Positions 8,278-18,493 of a DNA stretch of 64,000 bases are shown one piece after another. A model generated the notes under the pieces. The model saw nothing but the letters and a program-made list of their open reading frames with translations, did not search any database and was not told where the DNA came from. The stretch covers positions 51,111-115,110 of the forward strand of contig CAKSZJ010000006.1 of assembly GCA_934525595.1 (NCBI GenBank). Reading direction: 5' to 3'. Every line of letters starts with the position of its first letter. Position 1 is the first letter of the stretch. The DNA comes from an uncultured Chiayiivirga sp. (GTDB taxonomy: Bacteria > Pseudomonadota > Gammaproteobacteria > Xanthomonadales > Xanthomonadaceae). Position numbers and translations under genes: made by a program.

Positions 8278-9198
8278 ATGCAAACATCCAGACACGAGCG
8301 GATCGCGGGCGGCCTGCTGGGCCTGCTGGTCGGGGACGCGCTGGGGGTTCCCTACGAGTTCTTTCCGCCGCAGCGCCTGCCGCCGGTCGAGGCGATCGAA
8401 ATGCAGTCGCCCGCAGGCTTCCCGCGTGCGCACGCGGGCGTGCCTCCCGGCACCTGGAGCGACGACGGTGCCCAGGCGCTGGTGCTGCTGGACAGCCTGC
8501 TGGCCAACGACGGCCTGGACCTGGCGCATTTCGCCGAGGGCCTGACGCGCTGGCTGCACGACGGCTTCTATGCGGTGGACGGCGTGGTATTCGATGTCGG
8601 AATCCAGACCAGCACCGCGCTACGGCACCTGCGAGACGGCGTGTCGCCGGAGCGTTCCGGCCCTGCGCGGGAGCGCGAAAACGGCAACGGCGCGCTGATG
8701 CGGGTGCTGCCGCTGGTGCTCTGGCATCGCGGCGACGATGCCGCGCTGGTGCGCCTGGCCATGCGCCAGGGATTGCCGACCCACGGGCATCCGCGATCGC
8801 AGCTGTGCTGCGCGATGTACTGCCTTTGGGCACGTGGGGTGCTGGAGCGCGTGGAGGCGCCCTGGCAGCGTGCTGAAGAGACGCTGCGTGCGCTGCCGGC
8901 AGGCGCGGTGGACCGTACCGAACTCGAGCTGATCCTGCAGCCGCATGCGCCCTGCGGCACCGGCTACGTGCTCGACACCCTGTGGACGGCGCGGGATGCG
9001 TTCGAATCGACCGGCAGCTATGCCGACTGCGTGCGCCGCGCCGTCGCCTTTGGCCATGACACCGACACCAGCGCGTGCGTGGCCGGCGGCATCGCCGGCC
9101 TGGAATACGGCGTGGACGCGATCCCGGCGCGCTGGTGCCAGGCATTGCGCGGCATGGAACTGGTCGCGCCGCTGCTGGCCAGACTCGAATCGGGCTGA
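8278..9198 (+). CDS. ADP-ribosylglycohydrolase family protein
   Basis: A 306-residue DraG/ARH-type hydrolase, predicted to cleave ADP-ribose from a protein or nucleic-acid side chain using two magnesium ions. The N-terminal signature ERIAGGLLGLLVGDALGVPYEF is present, followed by the metal ligands GTWSDDGAQAL (about residues 60-70) and, near the C-terminus, FGHDTDTSACVAGGIAGL. The match to the family is good over the full length. No ADP-ribosyltransferase is encoded nearby, so the substrate is unknown. gshA follows 63 bases downstream in the same direction. Confidence 0.88.
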   Translation: MQTSRHERIAGGLLGLLVGDALGVPYEFFPPQRLPPVEAIEMQSPAGFPRAHAGVPPGTWSDDGAQALVLLDSLLANDGLDLAHFAEGLTRWLHDGFYAVDGVVFDVGIQTSTALRHLRDGVSPERSGPARERENGNGALMRVLPLVLWHRGDDAALVRLAMRQGLPTHGHPRSQLCCAMYCLWARGVLERVEAPWQRAEETLRALPAGAVDRTELELILQPHAPCGTGYVLDTLWTARDAFESTGSYADCVRRAVAFGHDTDTSACVAGGIAGLEYGVDAIPARWCQALRGMELVAPLLARLESG

Positions 9199-9261
9199 TT
9201 CCCCGTCTTGCGGGTGCGCCCGCGCGCCGCCATGCTTCGCTTCCGATCCGCGAGGTACTCC

Positions 9262-10650
9262 ATGTCCGGACCCAGTCACGTCAGGGAAACGCCGATCCAC
9301 GACCACCGCCTTCTGGTGGCCGCGCTGGAAAGCGGCTGCAAGCCGCCATCCGCCTGGCGCATCGGCACCGAGCACGAGAAGTTCGGCTTTTACCTGCCCG
9401 ATCGCGGCGGCGACCCGGCGCTCGCGCTGCGCCCGCCGCCCTACGCGGGCGAGCGCGGCATCGCCGCGCTGCTCGAAGGCATCGGCGCGCTGGGCTGGAA
9501 CCGCATCGAGGAACACGGCCAGCTGATCGGGCTGTCGCGCGACGGTACCTCGGTCACGCTGGAGCCGGCCGGCCAGCTCGAACTTTCCGGCGCGCCGCTG
9601 GAAACCATCCACCAGACCTGCTGCGAAACCATGCGCCACCTGGATGACGTGCGCGCCGTCGCCGATCCGCTCGGCATCGGCTTCCTCGGCATGGGTTTCC
9701 AGCCCAAGTGGACGCGCGAAGACATGCCCTGGATGCCCAAGGGCCGCTATCGGATCATGCGCCGCTACATGCCGAAAGTCGGCGACCTCGGCCTGGACAT
9801 GATGACCCGTACCTGCACGGTGCAGGTGAACCTGGATTTCTCCAGCGAGGCGGACATGGTGAAGAAGTTCCGCACCTCGCTCGCGCTGCAGCCCATCGCC
9901 ACGGCGCTCTTTGCCGACTCGCCCTTCACCGAGGGCCGCCCCAACGGCTTTGTTTCCTATCGCTCGCACATCTGGACCGACACCGATCCCGACCGCACCG
10001 GCCTGCTCGACTTCGTGTTCGAGGACGGCTTCAGCTTCGAGCGCTACGTCGACTACCTGCTCGACGTGCCCATGTATTTCCTGCACCGCGGTGACGAATA
10101 CATCGACGCGGCGGGGCAGAGCTTCCGCGACTTCCTTGCCGGCCGCCTGCCGGCACTGCCGGGCGAGCTGCCCACGCTGCGTGACTGGTCCGACCACATG
10201 ACCACCGCCTTCCCCGAAGTCCGCCTCAAGACGTTCCTGGAGATGCGCGGTGCCGACGGCGGGCCGTGGAACCGGCTGTGTGCGCTGCCGGCGTTCTGGG
10301 TCGGTCTGCTGTACGACACCAATGCGCTGGACGCGGCCTGGAATCTGGTGCGCGACTTCAGCCGCGACGAGCGCCACGCGCTGCGCGATGGCGTTCCGCG
10401 CCACGGCCTGCGGCTGCCGTTCCGGCAGGCCACCGTTCGCGAACTGGCGCTCCAGGCGCTGGAGATTGCGCGCGCCGGCCTCGCGCGGCGCGCGCGCCTG
10501 AACGCACGCGGCGAGGATGAAGGCCATTTCCTCGATCCGCTGTTCGAGATCGCGCATTCCAACAAGACGCCCGCCGAGCGCAAGCTGGACTTGTTTCACG
10601 GGGCGTGGGGCGGTAGCGTCGACCCGGTCTTCACCCAGTTCGCCTATTGA
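9262..10650 (+). CDS. gshA: Glutamate-cysteine ligase, plant/alphaproteobacterial type
   Basis: A 462-residue glutamate-cysteine ligase that makes gamma-glutamylcysteine from glutamate, cysteine and ATP, the first step of glutathione synthesis. The family signature [11 protein letters not shown] lies near residue 35, and the [12 protein letters not shown] ending is typical. This class is unrelated in length to the E. coli enzyme and is the form found in Xanthomonadales and plants. The ATG at 9262 with GAGG upstream was chosen over an in-frame ATG at 9208. Glutathione synthetase is not in the window. The downstream SEC-C gene starts 8 bases after the stop. Confidence 0.93.
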   Translation: MSGPSHVRETPIHDHRLLVAALESGCKPPSAWRIGTEHEKFGFYLPDRGGDPALALRPPPYAGERGIAALLEGIGALGWNRIEEHGQLIGLSRDGTSVTLEPAGQLELSGAPLETIHQTCCETMRHLDDVRAVADPLGIGFLGMGFQPKWTREDMPWMPKGRYRIMRRYMPKVGDLGLDMMTRTCTVQVNLDFSSEADMVKKFRTSLALQPIATALFADSPFTEGRPNGFVSYRSHIWTDTDPDRTGLLDFVFEDGFSFERYVDYLLDVPMYFLHRGDEYIDAAGQSFRDFLAGRLPALPGELPTLRDWSDHMTTAFPEVRLKTFLEMRGADGGPWNRLCALPAFWVGLLYDTNALDAAWNLVRDFSRDERHALRDGVPRHGLRLPFRQATVRELALQALEIARAGLARRARLNARGEDEGHFLDPLFEIAHSNKTPAERKLDLFHGAWGGSVDPVFTQFAY

Positions 10651-10658
10651 GTTTCGCC

Positions 10659-11564
10659 ATGCCAGCCATCACTCCACCGGCGCCGCGCGTGCGCTTCGAC
10701 GCCGCAGCCATTGAACGCCTGGAGACCCTGCTTTTCGAAGAAGGCCTGCCGCAGGGTGGCATGCCGCTGGAGGCGGTGGACGGCCTGTTCAGCGCCGCAC
10801 TCGTCTCGCCCGGCGAACCGATCGAATTGGCCGAGGTGCTGCCGCTGGCGCTGGGCTCGCCGGATGCGGTTGCATCCGATGAGCTGCGCGATCTCCTGGC
10901 GCGCATGTGGGAGGCCACGCGCACGCGCATCGTGCGCGGGCCGACCGGTGACCTGGCGCAATGCCTGCCGCTGATCCTGCTTCCCGATGCCGAAGAGGAC
11001 GACCCGGACGCGCCGTCCGGAGAGGCGATCGAGGCCGAGCCGGAGGGCGAGGAATCCGCGCTGGACGAGCCCTTCCCCGTCGGTGCCGTCTGGGCCCTCG
11101 GGTTCAGCGTGGCCTACGGCCTGCGTGCGACGGAGTGGGAGGCGCGTCTGGAGGAAGACGAGGAACTGTTCCAGATGGTGATGGACATCTTCGACCTGAT
11201 TCCCGCGCCCTGGGAGTATGGCGCAGCGGATGAGGACGGCGACGATGGGCTGGACACGTTCGACGACGAGGACGACCTGGATGACACGGCGCTTTTCCAG
11301 GCATCGGATGGCGACGAGTCCGAGCGGTTCATCGACGCCGGCGATGACTTCGAGGACGATTTTCCACTGAACTACGGGGAGCGCATCGACATCATCGCCG
11401 AGCTGCCCGAGATCCTGTATCGATGCCACCTGCGCCGCATCGAGGAGGCGACGCCGCGTACGCCCCGGCGCGCTCCGGCCGCGCCCGGCCGCAACGATCC
11501 CTGCCCCTGCGGCTCGGGCCTCAAATTCAAGAAATGCCATGGCGACCCGGCGCGATTGAACTGA
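10659..11564 (+). CDS. UPF0149/YecA family protein with C-terminal SEC-C zinc motif
   Basis: A 301-residue cytoplasmic protein. The N-terminal half resembles the YecA/UPF0149 family ([25 protein letters not shown]). The middle is strongly acidic (a run of D and E residues at about 190-245), and the last 20 residues carry the SEC-C zinc-binding motif [16 protein letters not shown] also found at the SecA C-terminus. SEC-C tails in SecA bind zinc and SecB or ribosomes; a related role here is inference. The ATG at 10659 was chosen; a TTG overlapping the gshA stop is possible. It probably shares a transcript with gshA. Confidence 0.82.
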   Translation: MPAITPPAPRVRFDAAAIERLETLLFEEGLPQGGMPLEAVDGLFSAALVSPGEPIELAEVLPLALGSPDAVASDELRDLLARMWEATRTRIVRGPTGDLAQCLPLILLPDAEEDDPDAPSGEAIEAEPEGEESALDEPFPVGAVWALGFSVAYGLRATEWEARLEEDEELFQMVMDIFDLIPAPWEYGAADEDGDDGLDTFDDEDDLDDTALFQASDGDESERFIDAGDDFEDDFPLNYGERIDIIAELPEILYRCHLRRIEEATPRTPRRAPAAPGRNDPCPCGSGLKFKKCHGDPARLN

Positions 11565-11627
11565 ACGGGCCCCCGCGCATGACCTGCGGCAGGGTGCGGC
11601 GGCAGCGCCTGAGCCTATGATGGCGCC

Positions 11628-12779
11628 ATGCTCTCGCGCCTGAGCCACACCCAGCTGCTGCGCTATGCCGGCCTGTTCACCTGGGCCTGCGTCGGCATCC
11701 CGCTCGTCCTCAACAGCTGGTATTTCCACGAAGGCCTGTCGCGCGGCGACCTGATTGCCTGGCGCGTCGCCTACTTCTCCTTCGGTCTGGGCTACTGGAT
11801 CCTGACAACCCGGCTTGGCCGGTCGCCGCGCCGCCTGCCCGACATCACGCTGCTGACCCTCATCACGGTCTGTGCGATCGCGGTCAGTCATTTCTCCAAC
11901 AGTGGCCTGGGCGGCGGGCTGCTGCTGGTGATCGCCGGCATCCTGCCGTGGATCCTCGGGCTGCGCGTGGGGCTGGCGTGGCTGGTGCTGCAGCACGTCG
12001 CACTGGTACCGGTGTTCGCCAGCCGCCCCGAATTCAGCGTGATCGAGGCCGTACTGCAGGCGCTGTTCTACGTGGGCTATTCCACCGTCGCCTTCGTCAC
12101 CGGACTGGTCGCGCGCCAGCAGGCGCAGGCGCGCGAGGAACAGCGCCGGCTGAACTCCGAGTTGCACGCCACCCGCGCGCTGCTGGCCGAATCCAGCCGG
12201 CTCAACGAGCGTGTCCGGATATCGCGCGAACTGCACGACCTGCTCGGCCACCACCTGACCGCCCTGAGCCTCAATCTGGAGGTGGCCACCCACCTGAGCG
12301 AGGGCCGCGCCCGCGAGCACGTGCAGCAGGCCCACCTGCTCGCCCGCCTGTTGCTGACCGACGTGCGCGAGGCCGTCAGCCAGCTGCGTGAGGGCGGCAC
12401 CATCGACCTGCACGAGGCGCTCGGCGCCCTGGCCCAGGGCGTGCCGTCGCTTACCATCCACCTGGACCTGCCCGAGCGGCTGGCCCTCAACGATCCGCTG
12501 CGCGCCCAGGTCATCCTGCGCTGCGTGCAGGAAATCATCACCAACGCGGTGCGCCATGCCGGTGCCGACAATCTCTGGATCACCCTGACCCACGAGGGCG
12601 GCGGCATTGCCCTGAGCGCCCGTGACGACGGGCGCGGTGCCAGCGATGCGACTGTCGGCAACGGCCTGCGCGGCATGCGCGAGCGGCTGGTGGAATACGG
12701 CGGCCGCCTTTCGATCGCCACCGCCAGCGCGCGTGGTTTCGCCCTTGACGCCTTCTTGCCCCTGGAGGGAAACCCATGA
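11628..12779 (+). CDS. Membrane sensor histidine kinase, DesK/NarL-type (HisKA_3)
   Basis: A 383-residue sensor kinase with five or six N-terminal membrane helices (about residues 10-165), a short coiled coil, a HisKA_3 dimerisation domain with phospho-acceptor histidine near residue 203 in SRELHDLLGHHLTALSLNLE, and a small HATPase domain with the N box HEAL..EIITNAVRHAGADN and glycine-rich DDGRGAS..GNGLRGMRERL. The sensory input appears to lie in the membrane, since no periplasmic domain is seen. It overlaps the response regulator start by 4 bases (ATGA), so the pair is translationally coupled. Confidence 0.92.
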   Translation: MLSRLSHTQLLRYAGLFTWACVGIPLVLNSWYFHEGLSRGDLIAWRVAYFSFGLGYWILTTRLGRSPRRLPDITLLTLITVCAIAVSHFSNSGLGGGLLLVIAGILPWILGLRVGLAWLVLQHVALVPVFASRPEFSVIEAVLQALFYVGYSTVAFVTGLVARQQAQAREEQRRLNSELHATRALLAESSRLNERVRISRELHDLLGHHLTALSLNLEVATHLSEGRAREHVQQAHLLARLLLTDVREAVSQLREGGTIDLHEALGALAQGVPSLTIHLDLPERLALNDPLRAQVILRCVQEIITNAVRHAGADNLWITLTHEGGGIALSARDDGRGASDATVGNGLRGMRERLVEYGGRLSIATASARGFALDAFLPLEGNP

Positions 12780-13417
12780 TTCGAGTCTGCCTGGTCGACG
12801 ACCAGACCCTGGTTCGCCAGGGCGTGCGTTCCCTGCTGGAGCTGTCCGACGACATCCGCGTGGTGGCCGAGGCCGGCGATGGCCGCCAGGCATTGGACAC
12901 CATTCCCGAGGTCAATCCCGACGTCGTGCTGATGGACCTGCGCATGCCGGTGATGAGCGGGCTGGAGGCGCTGCAGGCGCTGGCCGCTCGCGGCCAGCTC
13001 CCGCCCACCATCATCCTTACCACCTTCGACGACGATGAGCTGGTGCTGGCGGGCCTCAAGGCTGGTGCGCGCGGCTTCCTGCTCAAGGATGTCTCGCTCG
13101 AACAGCTGGTCGATGCCATCCACACCGTGGCCGAGGGCGGCTCGCTGGTGCAGCCTGCGGTGACCGAGCGCCTGCTTTCGGGGATGCAGACCCTGCGCAA
13201 CGACTTCGCCTCGCTCGACCAGCCCGACCCCCTCACCGAGCGCGAAACGGAAATCCTGCGGCTGATGTCGGGGGGCTATTCCAACCGCGAAGTGGCCGAA
13301 TCGCTTGGCGTGGCCGAGGGCACGGTCAAGAACCACGTTTCCAACATCCTCTCCAAGCTCGGCGTGCGTGACCGCACCCGCGCGGTGCTCAAGGCCTTCG
13401 AGCTGAAGTTGATCTGA
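12776..13417 (+). CDS. LuxR/NarL-family response regulator
   Basis: A 213-residue response regulator cognate to the kinase upstream. The receiver domain has the acidic pair DD at 8-9, the phosphorylated aspartate at 54 (VLMDLRMPVMSG) and the conserved lysine in FLLKDVS near 104. The C-terminal LuxR helix-turn-helix reads LTERETEILRLMSGGYSNREV then EGTVKNHVSNILSKLGVRDR. The target genes are not evident. In DesK/DesR-type pairs targets often lie next door, and here the downstream gene (13626) is a membrane-anchored SRPBCC protein. Confidence 0.93.
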   Translation: MIRVCLVDDQTLVRQGVRSLLELSDDIRVVAEAGDGRQALDTIPEVNPDVVLMDLRMPVMSGLEALQALAARGQLPPTIILTTFDDDELVLAGLKAGARGFLLKDVSLEQLVDAIHTVAEGGSLVQPAVTERLLSGMQTLRNDFASLDQPDPLTERETEILRLMSGGYSNREVAESLGVAEGTVKNHVSNILSKLGVRDRTRAVLKAFELKLI

Positions 13418-13625
13418 GGCGGTGGCGGCGGGTGTTCCGCCCCTGCGCCGGGCGGCGCGGCTGGCCCCGGATTCGCCAGGTTGCGGCATGGGGCAAGAAA
13501 GGTCGTCGGGCCTGATGCGGCTCAGCCCGGCTTCAGCTATGCTTCGCGGCTCGCGTCGTCGCCGTCCCGAAACGGGCCTACCGGCGGCGCGAAGTGGCGA
13601 GTGAGGAGCCTCCGGAGAATCCCGA

Positions 13626-14771
13626 ATGACCCGTTTTCTTGAATTGCTGATGTCCGCAGTCATCGTGGCGATCCTGTTCGTCGTGGTGGGCGTGTTCCTG
13701 CCCAGTAACCGCGTCGTCCAGCACAGCGTTGAAACCAGCCACCCGCTGCGCCAGGCGTTTGACACGATGAACAGTTTCAAGCGCTTTGCAGAGTGGAATC
13801 CGCTGCGCCAGCACGATCCGAGGGTTGCCTACACCCTGTCCGGTCCTGCCGAAGGCGTCGGCGCGCAGCTCGACTATGTGTCGGCGCTTCCGGAGATCGG
13901 CAAGGGCAGCTGGCACATCACCGAGAGCGAGCTGGACAGCCATGTCCGCCACACCGTCTACAACGACAAGTACGGGCAGAACAAGAACTACCTGATGACG
14001 TTCCGCCAGAAGGGCAAGATCGTCGAGATCGACTGGAAATACTCGGTCGACTACGGCTGGAGCCTGCCGGGTCGTTACGCGGGCCTGTACGTCGACCGCA
14101 CCGTGGGCGACGACATGAAGCGCGGCCTGGCGAACATCGCCAACCTGCTGGCCTCGATGCCCAACTTCGACTATCGCAACCTGGACGTGCAGGACACGGT
14201 GGTCGCGCCGGTGAACATTCTCTACATCTCCACCACGGCGGACCGCAACATCACCGCGGTCGAGAACGCCATGGACGTGGCCCTCAAGGACATTCGCGCT
14301 GCCATTGCGGCCAACCGCCTGGTGGAAGCGGAGAAACCGCGCCTCATCACGACCAGCTTCGGTTCCGACAAGTACGAGTTCGACGTCGCCATCCCGGTGG
14401 CGCTCGCCAGCGATCGCGTTGCCGAGGGCGAGGCCGCGGCGGAAGAGGGCGAGGGCGCCGAGGCCCGGAACGACAGCAGCGTGGACGCGACGGCGGCGAA
14501 GGCGCCGGTCGATCTCACCCCGCCGGCGCCGCTGGAGGACCTGCGCCTGCCGGACAACGTGCGTCAGGGGCAAAGCTATGGCGGCCGCGTGCTGATGGCG
14601 GCCTATCGCGGCCACCCTGCGGCGCTGCCGCTGATTCGCGACCAGCTGCGTTCCTATGCCGCCGCGCACGGTGAAAACCTGCACGACCGCGCCTTCGAGG
14701 AGTACCTCTCCGAGATCGCCGAGACGGCCGCCGAGGATGCGCAGTTCCGCGTGTACTGGCCGATCCAGTAA
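13626..14771 (+). CDS. Membrane-anchored SRPBCC-domain protein
   Basis: A 381-residue protein with an N-terminal membrane anchor (ELLMSAVIVAILFVVVGVFLP, about 6-26) followed by an SRPBCC/polyketide-cyclase-like domain (about 35-190) with FAEWNPLRQHDP. The second half (about 195-381) may be a GyrI-like effector-binding fold, which often follows SRPBCC in such proteins. A low-complexity acidic/alanine stretch (EGEAAAEEGEGAEARN) splits that part. SRPBCC domains bind hydrophobic ligands, but the ligand is unknown. The 208-base gap upstream shows no recognisable signal; a strong terminator follows. Confidence 0.7.
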   Translation: MTRFLELLMSAVIVAILFVVVGVFLPSNRVVQHSVETSHPLRQAFDTMNSFKRFAEWNPLRQHDPRVAYTLSGPAEGVGAQLDYVSALPEIGKGSWHITESELDSHVRHTVYNDKYGQNKNYLMTFRQKGKIVEIDWKYSVDYGWSLPGRYAGLYVDRTVGDDMKRGLANIANLLASMPNFDYRNLDVQDTVVAPVNILYISTTADRNITAVENAMDVALKDIRAAIAANRLVEAEKPRLITTSFGSDKYEFDVAIPVALASDRVAEGEAAAEEGEGAEARNDSSVDATAAKAPVDLTPPAPLEDLRLPDNVRQGQSYGGRVLMAAYRGHPAALPLIRDQLRSYAAAHGENLHDRAFEEYLSEIAETAAEDAQFRVYWPIQ

Positions 14772-14781
14772 TCCACGCACG

Positions 14782-14813
14782 ACCCCGCGGCGCCCCGCGC
14801 GCCGCGGGGTTTT
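14782..14813 (+). terminator. Rho-independent terminator
   Basis: An 11-bp perfect stem ACCCCGCGGCG / CGCCGCGGGGT with a 7-base loop running into TTTT. It separates the SRPBCC gene from the ABC exporter operon. Confidence 0.8.
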
Positions 14814-14957
14814 CCCGCCCGGCGGCCGAGGGATTCGTCGCCTTTTCGCGTGCTTTGTGCAGGGTCGGGAACTTTTCACCACTTTTGCGGTAATTCGGCG
14901 CGCAGCGCGGCGCCGTGCTCCCCATGGGCCGGCCTGCCGCATCCCGAGGGAGAACCC

Positions 14958-15893
14958 ATGATCGAAACCCGAAGCCTTACCAAGACCTACGGCCGCCTGC
15001 GTGCGGTCGATGGCGTTTCCTTCCGCGTCGAGCCCGGCCAGGTGCTCGGTTTCCTTGGCCCCAACGGCGCCGGAAAATCCACCACGATGAAGATGATCGC
15101 CGGCTTCCTGACGCCTACGTCGGGCACCGCCAGCGTCTGCGGCCACGACGTGCGCGAGCAGTCCATCGAGGCGCGCCGCGCGCTGGGCTATCTGTCCGAG
15201 GGCGCGCCCAGCTACGGCGAGATGACGGTGCGCGGCTTCCTGGAGTTCATCGCCGACGTGCGTGGACTGACCGGCGAGCACCGGCGCCGGCGCCTGGACG
15301 ATGCGATCGGCCGCCTGCAGCTGGAATCGGTGCTGGGGCAGGCGGTGGACACCTTGTCCAAGGGCTTCAAGCGCCGCGTCGGGCTGGCCCAGGCGATCCT
15401 GCACGATCCGCGCGCGCTGATCCTGGATGAGCCTACCGACGGCCTGGATCCGAACCAGAAGCACGAGGTTCGCGGGCTGATCCAGGCGATGGCTGCCGAG
15501 CGCACCATCATCATCTCCACGCACATCCTGGAAGAGGTCAACGCCGTGTGCTCGCGCGCGATCATCATCGCCTCCGGGCGCGTGCTGGCGGATGCCACGC
15601 CGGCCGAGCTTGAGGCGCGCTCCCGCCACCACGGCGCGGTGTCGATGCGCGTTGCCGATCCGCTCGCGCTGCGCATGGGCCTGAGCCGGATCGAGGGCGT
15701 GGCGCAGGTCGAGGTCGAGGAGGGGCTCATCATCGCCTTCCCGCGCGCCGGCCAGCGCATCTTCGAGCGTGTGCAGGATTTCCTGCGCGCCCAGAAGATC
15801 GAAGCCAGCGAGCTGCAGCTCGAACGCGGACGCCTTGACGAGGTGTTCCGTTCCATCACCCAGGCCGCCCGTCCGGCGAAGGAGGCCGCATGA
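14958..15893 (+). CDS. ABC transporter ATP-binding protein (GldA-like)
   Basis: A 311-residue ABC ATPase for the exporter encoded by the next genes. Walker A (GPNGAGKST), the signature LSKGFKRRVGLAQ, Walker B (ALILDEPTDGLDP) and the switch histidine in ISTHILEEV are all intact. The C-terminal 80 residues form the extra domain typical of ABC-2 type exporters. The ATG at 14958 has GAGGGAG upstream. The stop overlaps the permease start by 4 bases. Together with the following GldF-, GldG- and DUF4340-type proteins this is an uncharacterised but widespread exporter, related in form to the gliding-motility Gld ABC proteins. Confidence 0.92.
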   Translation: MIETRSLTKTYGRLRAVDGVSFRVEPGQVLGFLGPNGAGKSTTMKMIAGFLTPTSGTASVCGHDVREQSIEARRALGYLSEGAPSYGEMTVRGFLEFIADVRGLTGEHRRRRLDDAIGRLQLESVLGQAVDTLSKGFKRRVGLAQAILHDPRALILDEPTDGLDPNQKHEVRGLIQAMAAERTIIISTHILEEVNAVCSRAIIIASGRVLADATPAELEARSRHHGAVSMRVADPLALRMGLSRIEGVAQVEVEEGLIIAFPRAGQRIFERVQDFLRAQKIEASELQLERGRLDEVFRSITQAARPAKEAA

Positions 15894-16624
15894 GCCCGAT
15901 CCGAGCGGTCTTCCGGCGCGAGCTGGCGAGCTATTTCGCCACCCCGGTAGCCTACGTCTTCATCGTGATCTTCCTGATCCTTGCCGGGGCGTTCACTTTC
16001 TACCTCGGCGGCTTCTACGAGCGCGGTCAGGCCGACCTGCTGCCGTTCTTCAACTTCCATCCCTGGCTCTACCTGTTCCTGGTGCCGGCGGTGTCGATGC
16101 GGTTGTGGAGCGAGGAGCGCAAGAGCGGCACGATCGAGCTGCTGCTGACCCTGCCGGTGACGATGTGGCAGGCGGTGCTGGGCAAGTTCCTGGCGGCCTG
16201 GGCGTTCCTGGCGATCGCGCTGGTGCTGACCTTCCCGATCTGGCTGACGGTCAACTATCTGGGCGATCCGGACAACGGCGTGATCCTGGCCGGCTATCTG
16301 GGCAGCGCGCTGATGGCAGGCGCCTTCCTGGCCATCGGTGCGTGCCTGTCGGCCACCACGCGCAATCAGGTGATCGCCTTCATCCTCACCGTGGTGGTGT
16401 GCTTCCTGATGCTCCTTGCCGGCTTCCCGCTGGTGCTGGAGTTCATCGGCGCGATCTTTCCGCAGGGTGTGGTGGACGCGATAGCGGGGCTCAGCTTCCT
16501 CACCCACTTCTCGGCCATCGCCAAGGGCGTGGTGGATCTGCGCGACGTGCTCTTTTTCCTCCTGGTCATCGGGTGCTGGCTGGTCGCCTGCGCGCTGGTG
16601 ATCGACCTCAAGAAAGCCGATTGA
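15890..16624 (+). CDS. ABC-2 type permease (GldF-like)
   Basis: A 244-residue six-helix inner-membrane permease. It begins with the cytoplasmic stretch IRAVFRRELASYFATPVAY, which is common to GldF/NosY-type permeases, and carries the motif SEERKSGTIELLLTLPV between helices 2 and 3. It is translationally coupled to the ATPase gene by a 4-base overlap and is followed 9 bases later by the GldG-like subunit. The exported substrate is unknown. Confidence 0.9.
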   Translation: MSPIRAVFRRELASYFATPVAYVFIVIFLILAGAFTFYLGGFYERGQADLLPFFNFHPWLYLFLVPAVSMRLWSEERKSGTIELLLTLPVTMWQAVLGKFLAAWAFLAIALVLTFPIWLTVNYLGDPDNGVILAGYLGSALMAGAFLAIGACLSATTRNQVIAFILTVVVCFLMLLAGFPLVLEFIGAIFPQGVVDAIAGLSFLTHFSAIAKGVVDLRDVLFFLLVIGCWLVACALVIDLKKAD

Positions 16625-16633
16625 GGAAACGCC

Positions 16634-18493
16634 ATGAATCTTGCCCAACGACGCATTTCCACCGGCGTTGCGCTGCTTGCGCTGGCGCTGCTCTTCATTG
16701 CCCTGGTGGTGCTCACCGGCGGGGTGTTCCGCGGCGCGCGGATCGACCTCACCCAGAACCGCCTCTACACCCTGACCGAGGGCACCCGAGCCATCCTAGG
16801 CAAGCTCGACGAGCCGGTGAACCTTACCTTCTACTACTCCGACGCCGCTTCCCGCGACCTGCCGCAGCTGCGTACCTACGCCACGCGGGTGCGCGAACTG
16901 CTGGAGGAAATGGCGGCGCGCTCGGGCGGCAAGCTGCGTCTGGCGGTGATCGATCCGCAGCCGTTCTCGGAAGACGAGGACCGCGCCACTGCGATGGGCC
17001 TGCAGGCGGTGCCGCTGGGCAATACCGGTGACACGCTGTTCTTCGGCCTGGCCGGCAGCAACGCGGTGGGACAGGAGGCGGCGATCCCGTTTTTCCAGCC
17101 CGACAAGGAAGCCTTCCTCGAATACGACGTCGCCAAGCTGGTGTCGAGCCTGGCAAGCGATGCGCGTCCGGTGGTGGGGCTGATGAGCACGCTGGCGATG
17201 GGGCCGGGTTTCGATCCCGCCGTCGGCCGCCCGACCCAGGGCTGGGTGATCGAGTCGGAGATGCGCAATCTGTTCGACGTGCGCCGGATCGAAACCAACG
17301 CCACCGCGATCGACGAGGACATCAAGGCCCTGGTCGTGGTCCATCCACGCCACCTGTCGGCCGATACGCTCTACGCCATCGACCAGTTCGTGCTGCGCGG
17401 CGGTCATCTGCTGGCCTTCGTCGATCCCAACGCCGAGCAGCAGGCGCCGGGAACCTCGGCCGATCCGACCCAGGCCGCGTTCGAGGACAAATCCTCCGAC
17501 CTGACCGAGCTGTTCAAGGCCTGGGGCGTGGCCTACGACCCGGGCCGCGTCGTGCTCGATGCCCAGCGCGCGCTGGAAATCCAGACGCAGCAGGGCGCCC
17601 CGCCGGTGCGTCACCTCGCCGTGCTCGGACTGACGCGCGATGACGCCAACCCCAACGACGTGGTTTCCGCGCAGCTGGGCACGATCAACGTCTCCAGCGC
17701 CGGCAGCTTCGCGCTGGCCGACGGCGCCACGGTCACCCTGGAGCCGTTGCTGCAGAGCTCGGCCAGCGCCGCCCTGGTCGATGCCGAGCGCGTGCGCATG
17801 CTGCCCGATCCGGACCTGCTGCGCGCCGATTTCAACCCTACCGGCGAGCGTTATGCGTTGGCGGTACGCCTGGCGGGCACCCTGCCCAGCGCCTTTCCGC
17901 AGCGCAGCGGCGACGGGCATCTCTCCGAAAGCCGCGAGCCGGCCAACGTGATCCTGGTCGCGGATACCGACCTGCTGGGCGACCGGCTCTGGGCGCAGGT
18001 GCAGCAGTTCTTCGGCCAGCGCGTGGTCAACGCGTTCGCGAGCAACGGCGACTTCGTGATCAACGGCATCGACAACCTGATCGGCAGCGGCGACCTGATC
18101 GCGGTGCGCACCCGCGCAGGCTCTTCGCGCCCGTTCACCACGGTGGATGCGCTGCGGGTCGAGGCCGACGCACGCTTTCGCGCCAAGGAGCAGGAACTGC
18201 AGGCGCGCCTGCAGCAGACCGAGGACAAGCTCACTGCCCTGCAGCAGGCCAGGCCGGAGGGCAACGCGCTCGCGCTCAGTCCCGAACAGCAGGCCGAACT
18301 CCTGCGCTTCCAGGATGAAAAGCTGCGCATCCGCAAGGACCTGCGCCAGGTGCGTCGCCAGCTGGACGAAGACATCCAGGCGCTCGGCGGCAAGCTCAAG
18401 TTCCTCAACATCGCCGGCATGCCGCTGCTGCTGACCCTGGGCGCGCTCGCGCTCGTCGGGTGGCGCATGCGCCAGCGGAGGGCTGCGGCATGA
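16634..18493 (+). CDS. GldG-family ABC transporter auxiliary protein
   Basis: A 619-residue protein with one N-terminal (about 12-35) and one C-terminal membrane helix (about 593-612, GMPLLLTLGALALVGWRM). Between them lies a large periplasmic part of the GldG/ABC_transp_aux type (RIDLTQNRLYTLTEGTRAIL, then FVLRGGHLLAFVDPNAE) and a coiled coil near the end (FRAKEQELQARLQQTEDKL). The family is always next to an ABC ATPase and ABC-2 permease, as here. Its role in the complex is not established outside Gld systems. The stop overlaps the next start by 4 bases. Confidence 0.88.
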   Translation: MNLAQRRISTGVALLALALLFIALVVLTGGVFRGARIDLTQNRLYTLTEGTRAILGKLDEPVNLTFYYSDAASRDLPQLRTYATRVRELLEEMAARSGGKLRLAVIDPQPFSEDEDRATAMGLQAVPLGNTGDTLFFGLAGSNAVGQEAAIPFFQPDKEAFLEYDVAKLVSSLASDARPVVGLMSTLAMGPGFDPAVGRPTQGWVIESEMRNLFDVRRIETNATAIDEDIKALVVVHPRHLSADTLYAIDQFVLRGGHLLAFVDPNAEQQAPGTSADPTQAAFEDKSSDLTELFKAWGVAYDPGRVVLDAQRALEIQTQQGAPPVRHLAVLGLTRDDANPNDVVSAQLGTINVSSAGSFALADGATVTLEPLLQSSASAALVDAERVRMLPDPDLLRADFNPTGERYALAVRLAGTLPSAFPQRSGDGHLSESREPANVILVADTDLLGDRLWAQVQQFFGQRVVNAFASNGDFVINGIDNLIGSGDLIAVRTRAGSSRPFTTVDALRVEADARFRAKEQELQARLQQTEDKLTALQQARPEGNALALSPEQQAELLRFQDEKLRIRKDLRQVRRQLDEDIQALGGKLKFLNIAGMPLLLTLGALALVGWRMRQRRAAA